A stretch of 64,000 nucleotides of DNA from Streptomyces sp. NBC_01445 (lineage in GTDB: Bacteria; Actinomycetota; Actinomycetes; Streptomycetales; Streptomycetaceae): contig NZ_CP109485.1 in assembly GCF_035918235.1 (NCBI RefSeq), forward strand, positions 5,394,001 to 5,458,000, written 5' to 3'. The translations under genes and the position numbers were made by a program. Under the pieces are notes generated by a model that worked only from the letters and a program-made list of their open reading frames with translations, ran no database searches and was not told the DNA's origin. The stretch's first letter is position 1, and each line of letters starts with the position of its first letter. This document shows positions 59,255-64,000 of this stretch, piece after piece.

Positions 59255-62200
59255 TCAGTTGGTGCCGATCTTCGCGAGCAGGTCCACGATCCGGCCCTGT
59301 ACCTCGTCGCTCGTCGAACGCTCCGCCAGGAACAGGACGGTCTCGCCCGCGGCCAGGCGCGGCAGCTCGGCCTCCTCGACGGCGGCGGTGTAGACGACGA
59401 GGGGCGTGCGGTTCAACTGGCCGTTCGCGCGCAGCCAGTCGACGATCCCTGCGCGCCTGCGACGCACCTGGAGCAGGTCCATCACCACCAGGTTCGGCCG
59501 CATCTGCGCGGCCAGCGTTACCGCATCCGCGTCGGAACCCGCCCGCGCGACCTGCATCCCGCGCCGCTCAAGCGTCGCGGTGAGCGCGAGCGCGATCTCC
59601 TCGCGCTCCTCGATGAGCAGCACACGCGAGGGGTGCTGCTCACTGTCCCGAGGCGCGAGGGCCTTCAGCAGGACGGCGGGATCGGCCCCGTACGCGGCCT
59701 CGCGCGTCGCCTGTCCGAGCCCGGCCGTCACCAGGACGGGAACCTCGGCGGCGACGGCGGCCTGGCGCAGCGACTGGAGCGCGGTGCGCGTGATCGGTCC
59801 GGTCAGCGGGTCGACGAAGAGCGCGGCGGGGAAGGCCGCGATCTGCGCGTCGACCTCCTCGCGGGAGTGCACCGTCACCGGGCGGTAACCGCGGTCGCTC
59901 AGGGCCTGCTGCGTGGTGGCGTCGGGCGCGGGCCAGACCAGGAGCCGGCGCGGGTTGTCGAGCGGCTCCGGGGGCAGCTCGTCGTCCATCGGCTGCGGCT
60001 GGGGCCGGATCGCCAGCTCGACGGCGCCGCCGGGCCCGTCCAGCGGCTCGGGCCCCTCATCGGCGTCCTGGTCGGGGGCGCCGATCGCGTACGAACGTCC
60101 GCGGCCCTCCGATGACGACGACAGCAGAGACTGCGGCTGACCGGGCTGGGACTGGCCGGACGGCGTCTGGGGCTGAGCCTTCGGCTGCGCCGGCGACGAC
60201 TGTGACGGGGCCTGCGGGTGCGGGCGGGCCGCGGTCTCCGGCTGGGTGCCGGCGGGATCGGGCCGGGTGGACAGCCTGCGCCGGCGACCGGAGCCGCCGA
60301 GCGTGTGCTGCGTCTGCTCCTGCGGGGCCGCCGCGGGCTGCGGGACCTGGGGAGGCAGCGGGACCTGGAGGGACGGGTTGCCGCCGGCCGACTGAACGGG
60401 CTGCTGCCCGGACTTCGGGCCGGACGGACCGCCCTGCGCGCCGCCCTGCGTGCCGGACGCCTGCTTCGCCTGCGGACCGGGCTGCTTGCCCGTCGTGGGG
60501 CTGGCCGGGTTCGCCTGGCTGGGCTGGTTCGCGCGGTTCGGCTGTGCGGCCGCCGGTGAATTGGGCTGTGGGCTCGGCAGCGGCTGGGCCGTGCCGGGGG
60601 CCGCCGACTGGGGCCGCGGCGGGCGCTGCTGCTCGGCGATCTGACGTCCGAAGGGAACGCCCTGCCCCAGCGTTCGTACGCTTATGGCGCGGCCCTGAGT
60701 CGAGTTGGGGTCTGCCGACGGGGCCTCGGCGGGGAGGGGCTGCGCGGCGCGGGGCCTGGCACCGTTCTCCGGCGGCAGCGCGGCGCGCGCCGCCGGAACC
60801 GTCTGGACAGGGTGCGGCTGCGGCGGAGTGTGGTCGTCGGAGGGGTGACCCTGCGCGGCGTCGTGCCGCTCTCCGCCGGCACCCCTACCGGTGGCCGCAG
60901 TCGCGTCGGTGTCGGCGCCCGTAGCGGCATCCGGCTCGGGCGTCGTCCGGTCGGCCTCAGCGGGCGGCAGCGCGAATACGGTGCGCGCGGTGCTGCTCTG
61001 CTCGGCTTCCCGCTCCGGGGCGCTGCCGAGAGCGCGGCGTGCGCGACGCCCGGCGGGGACGTTCTGCCCGGCCTGAGACGCGTCGGCAGCCCCGGCCCGA
61101 CCTGAACCACCGGCAGGCAGCGCGGCCGGCTCCGAGTCGCGCCGGGCCCGCCGGCCCGAGGACGCTCCGACCGGCACACCTTGCGGCGGCACGGTCTCGC
61201 CCAGGGCGGGGGCTCCGGCGGCGTGTTCTGCAGCGGTCATCACGGAACCCTCAGCGGCACCGGGACCAGCGGCTCCCTCGGGAACGGCGACCTCGGCCGG
61301 ATTGGGCCGCCCACGCCGACGCCCCGTGCCGGTCCCGGCCCCCGCGTCACCCGCAGGTGTCCCGCCGGCCGGAGTCTGCGTGGCCTGCGCCGGCAGCTGC
61401 CCCTGAGCGCTCCCGGGCGTTCCCGCGGTCGCGCCCTCCTCGGCCCGCCGCCTGCGTCGCCCGGTCGGAGCGGCAGCCTCCGAGCCACCGCCACCCTGCC
61501 CGGCCTCGTCGGCGTCCGGCACGGCACCCGCGACACCGCTCTCCAAGAATGAGTCCACCGACGCGCCCGAAGCCCGCCGGGCCCGCCGCCGCCCGCCGCG
61601 CGTACCCGACGCCTGCTCGGGCAGCAAGGCTCCGGCCCGCGCCTCCGCACCGGCGGGACCGGCCTGCGACGCGACCTCGACAGCCGTACCGGGAACAGCC
61701 GCCCCGACAACACCCGAAGGACCAGCCACCGGAACCGCCCCGGCCCCGCCCCCGATCGGCACCTCGAGCACATACGCGCTGCCGCTCATCCCGGGCACCT
61801 CGTGCGTCTGGAGCACGCCGCCGTGCGCCCGCACGATGCCGCGCACGATGGGCTCGTGCACCGGGTCGCCGCCCGTGTAGGGCCCGCGCACCTCGATACG
61901 GACGCTCTCGCCGCGCAGCGCCGCCGCCACGACGATCGTCGAGTCCACGTATCCGCCGACGCCGCTGGTCGGTACGACGCCCACGCGTGCGTTGCCGGTG
62001 GCGTCGATCCCTGCGACGTCCGCGACGAGGTGGGCGAGCGCGGTGGCCAGGCGCGCCGCGTCGACCTCGGCCTCGATGGGCGGGGCGTGCACGGCGAACT
62101 GCGCGCGCCCGGGCCCGATCAGCTCGACCGCCCCGTCGACGCCCGCGGCGACGACCGCGTCGAGCATCACCTTCGTCCGGGTCAGCTGCGCGTCGCCGGA

Positions 62201-63475
62201 GTCGAGGAGCTGGTAGCCGAGCACGTTGTCGACGAGCGTGGTCATGCGGCTGTAGCCGGCCGCGAGGTGGTGCAGGATCTGGTTGGCCTCGGGCCACAGC
62301 TGGCCCGCGTCGTCCGCGGCCAGAGTGGTGAGCTGGCCGCGCAGTTCGTCGAGGGGGCCGCGCAGCGACTGGCCGAGGACGGCGAGGAGCTGCTCGTGCC
62401 GGGCCGCGAGTGCCTCGTAACGGTCCTTCTCGCGCTCGGCGAGAGCGGCGATCCGGTCCTTCTCGGCGGAGAGTTCCTCGGTGTGCTGCTCGGTGATCGT
62501 GGCGAGTTCGGCGGCGTGCTCCTCTTCGGCACGCGCGGTCTGCGCCTCGTGCTCCTCGACGGTGCGCGCGAGCGTCTCCGCGTGCTCCGTGGCGGCGCGC
62601 TCCGTCTCCTTGTCGCGCCGGTCGATCTCCTCCGTGTGCGCCACGACGAGCTCGTCGTAGGGCCGCCGGTCGGTGAACGTCATCACGGCGCCGACCAGTT
62701 GGTCACCGTCGCGGACGGGCGCCGTCGTCATGTCGACGGGCACCTGCGCGCCGCTCTTCGACCACAGGACCTGCCCGCGCACCCGGTGCTTGCGCCCGGA
62801 GCGCAGGGTGTCGGCGAGCGGGGACTCCTCGTACGGGAACGGCTCGCCGTCGGCGCGGGAGTGGAGGACGAGTGCGTGCAGCTCCTGTCCGCCCATGTCG
62901 CTGGCGCGGAACCCGAGGATCTGCGCGGCGGCCGGGTTGACGAGCACGATCCGTCCGTCGGTGTCGGTGCCGACGACGCCCTCGGCGGCGGCGCGCAGGA
63001 TCATCTCGGTCTGGCGCTGCGAACGCGCGAGCTCGGCCTCGGTGTCGACGGTCCCCGACAAGTCGCGCACGACGAGCATCAGCAGCTCGGCCTCGCCGCC
63101 GTAGGACCCGTACGAGCTGTTGCCGTAGCCGTCGACGGCGTCGCGGCCGTCGGCGAGGTTGGCGCTCGTGACCTCGACGGGGAACTCGCTGCCGTCGGTG
63201 CGGCGGGCCATCATCCGGGTCGGCTTGGTGCGCCCGCGCTCGTCCGTGGTGTCGGGCCTGCGCATCGATCCGGGGATGAGCCGCGAGTCGAACTCGGGCA
63301 GCAGATCGAGCAGTCCGCGCCCCACGAGGGCGGTGCCCGGGGCTTCGAAGGCTTCCAGGGCGATGGTGTTCGCGTTGACGACAGTCCCGTTGGCGTTGAC
63401 CAGCACCAGCGCGTCCGGGAGCGCGTCGAGTATGGCTGCGAGGCGAGCAGCGCCTCGGGATGGCCTGCTGCTCAC
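59255..63475 (-). CDS. Giant PAS-containing hybrid kinase-like protein, degenerate
   Basis: A 1406-residue cytoplasmic protein. Domains: PAS 1 (about 10-130) and PAS 2 (about 155-275); a coiled-coil Glu-rich helix (about 280-355); a DHp-like helix; a HATPase-like domain (about 440-580); a Pro/Ala/Gln-rich linker of about 550 residues (about 590-1140); and two receiver-like domains at the C-terminus (about 1155-1260 and 1275-1400). The H-box reads LGQSLRGPLDELRGQL, with Gln (about 369) where the phospho-histidine belongs, and the N-box lacks its Asn. The last receiver keeps the Asp (about 1333, VVMDLL). Probably a signal scaffold rather than an active kinase. Confidence 0.8.
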   Translation of the reverse strand: MSSRPSRGAARLAAILDALPDALVLVNANGTVVNANTIALEAFEAPGTALVGRGLLDLLPEFDSRLIPGSMRRPDTTDERGRTKPTRMMARRTDGSEFPVEVTSANLADGRDAVDGYGNSSYGSYGGEAELLMLVVRDLSGTVDTEAELARSQRQTEMILRAAAEGVVGTDTDGRIVLVNPAAAQILGFRASDMGGQELHALVLHSRADGEPFPYEESPLADTLRSGRKHRVRGQVLWSKSGAQVPVDMTTAPVRDGDQLVGAVMTFTDRRPYDELVVAHTEEIDRRDKETERAATEHAETLARTVEEHEAQTARAEEEHAAELATITEQHTEELSAEKDRIAALAEREKDRYEALAARHEQLLAVLGQSLRGPLDELRGQLTTLAADDAGQLWPEANQILHHLAAGYSRMTTLVDNVLGYQLLDSGDAQLTRTKVMLDAVVAAGVDGAVELIGPGRAQFAVHAPPIEAEVDAARLATALAHLVADVAGIDATGNARVGVVPTSGVGGYVDSTIVVAAALRGESVRIEVRGPYTGGDPVHEPIVRGIVRAHGGVLQTHEVPGMSGSAYVLEVPIGGGAGAVPVAGPSGVVGAAVPGTAVEVASQAGPAGAEARAGALLPEQASGTRGGRRRARRASGASVDSFLESGVAGAVPDADEAGQGGGGSEAAAPTGRRRRRAEEGATAGTPGSAQGQLPAQATQTPAGGTPAGDAGAGTGTGRRRGRPNPAEVAVPEGAAGPGAAEGSVMTAAEHAAGAPALGETVPPQGVPVGASSGRRARRDSEPAALPAGGSGRAGAADASQAGQNVPAGRRARRALGSAPEREAEQSSTARTVFALPPAEADRTTPEPDAATGADTDATAATGRGAGGERHDAAQGHPSDDHTPPQPHPVQTVPAARAALPPENGARPRAAQPLPAEAPSADPNSTQGRAISVRTLGQGVPFGRQIAEQQRPPRPQSAAPGTAQPLPSPQPNSPAAAQPNRANQPSQANPASPTTGKQPGPQAKQASGTQGGAQGGPSGPKSGQQPVQSAGGNPSLQVPLPPQVPQPAAAPQEQTQHTLGGSGRRRRLSTRPDPAGTQPETAARPHPQAPSQSSPAQPKAQPQTPSGQSQPGQPQSLLSSSSEGRGRSYAIGAPDQDADEGPEPLDGPGGAVELAIRPQPQPMDDELPPEPLDNPRRLLVWPAPDATTQQALSDRGYRPVTVHSREEVDAQIAAFPAALFVDPLTGPITRTALQSLRQAAVAAEVPVLVTAGLGQATREAAYGADPAVLLKALAPRDSEQHPSRVLLIEEREEIALALTATLERRGMQVARAGSDADAVTLAAQMRPNLVVMDLLQVRRRRAGIVDWLRANGQLNRTPLVVYTAAVEEAELPRLAAGETVLFLAERSTSDEVQGRIVDLLAKIGTN

Positions 63476-63762
63476 GACGACGCTTCCTCCCTGATTACCG
63501 CACCTTGCCGACCGCGCGAGCCATCTTCCTACGTGGCTCGCGGCATGTCACGGGAGGGAGTCTACGGGCAGAGGTTGTGCTCGCGGCGCCGGATGAGAGG
63601 GAGGTCGCACGCGGAAGATGTGCCCTTGGAATGAAGATGCGTGAGGGCGAGGCCCTCCCCGGCCGTGCGACGGCGGGTCATGCATGGGCATATGCCTGGT
63701 CACAGGGTGTCCGGCGCCGCGCCGCACCTTGGCACGCTCCCCACACAATGGACCGCGCTCGT

Positions 63763-64000
63763 TCACGGACCGGTCGCGGGCAGTACGGGAATGAGCCCCT
63801 GCCACCGCGAGATCTCACAGCCGTCGGTCCTCTTGTACGTCGCGTCGACGGGCCGGCCGTGCCACGTTCCGGTGACGCGGGCGGTCGCGGGGCCTCCGTA
63901 CTGCATCGTGCACTGGGAGTCCGGCGAGCTCGGCGCGAACGGGTCGCGGCCGTTCGCGGACAGCTCGTCGAGCCGCGCGCACGCGTTCGCGGGTTCCGGA
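63763..64000 (-). CDS. SSI-family (subtilisin inhibitor-like) secreted protease inhibitor, 5' end cut
   Basis: The last 79 codons of a Streptomyces subtilisin inhibitor-type protein; the start and signal peptide lie beyond 64000. Seen: conserved cysteines in NACARLDEL, QCTMQYGGP and DGCEISRW, and the core VTGTWHGRPVDATYKR. By alignment with SSI, the reactive loop is C-T-M-Q-Y, giving Met at P1 and Gln at P1'. Such inhibitors bind subtilisin-like and trypsin-like proteases outside the cell. Confidence 0.85.
   Translation of the reverse strand, partial: PEPANACARLDELSANGRDPFAPSSPDSQCTMQYGGPATARVTGTWHGRPVDATYKRTDGCEISRWQGLIPVLPATGP

Overview
The window is a very GC-rich, high-coding-density stretch from a Streptomyces chromosome. 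The evidence is GC-rich third codon positions, frequent GTG starts, GTGA/ATGA gene overlaps and Streptomyces-type families (igr-like operon, SSI-type protease inhibitor, SpoIIE-like phosphatases, anti-sigma-like ATPases). The gene order (cydABCD, serS, pheA, the dtpA/sco copper cluster, pepP, SSI inhibitor) matches, from memory, the S. coelicolor core near SCO3943-SCO4010. Two perfect 14-bp parS sites, two one-mismatch parS-like sites and two groups of DnaA boxes also place it in the origin-proximal part of the chromosome.

Layout. 1-1.0 kb: 3'-incomplete LacI-type regulator with a TTA (bldA-type) codon. 1.4-10.6 kb: HisC-like aminotransferase, a Rex operator, the cytochrome bd oxidase genes cydA-cydB-cydCD, and an orphan DevS-like GAF sensor kinase. 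10.7-18.1 kb: HAD phosphatase, LLM oxidoreductase, KptA, MerR regulator, then a tightly overlapped trio (M24 peptidase-like, alpha/beta hydrolase-SDR fusion, PF10118 hydrolase). 18.3-21.8 kb: four-gene ABC-2 transporter operon. 22-26.3 kb: small proteins, a second HAD phosphatase overlapping serS, a 730-bp gene-free DnaA-box region, and pheA. 26.3-32.6 kb: extracytoplasmic copper cluster (dtpA, copCD fusion, PCu(A)C chaperone, sco, ycnI). 32.9-43.0 kb: two anti-sigma-like ATPases, pepP, a SpoIIE-type phosphatase with an altered metal motif, a degenerate Prim-Pol-like protein, GDPD and an HtrA-like protease.

43.06-48.55 kb: a tRNA-Ser(TGA) gene and, 5.4 kb downstream, an ungapped 59-nt imperfect copy of its 3' part (54/59 identical). 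Between them lie a TrmB/LuxR-type regulator and a large secreted subtilase, convergent across a perfect terminator. This looks like an integrated island that has lost its integrase. 48.6-50.2 kb: Prim-Pol protein and a small secreted Asn/Gln/Ser-rich protein. 50.4-55.4 kb: a complete igr-like operon (chsE2-chsH2-chsE1-chsH1-ltp2 order), as used for steroid side-chain removal, behind two tandem 11-bp operators 22 bp apart. 55.5-64 kb: secreted DUF1906 protein, SigE-family ECF sigma factor, acyl-CoA ligase behind its own palindromic operator, a 1406-residue degenerate hybrid kinase, and the 3' part of an SSI-family inhibitor cut by the window edge.

How it works together. The cyd block with its Rex site and neighbouring heme-type GAF sensor is a low-oxygen/redox module. 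The dtpA-copCD-PCuAC-sco set delivers copper outside the membrane, probably to cytochrome oxidase and a secreted copper oxidase. The igr operon plus acyl-CoA ligase form a CoA-dependent side-chain catabolism block.
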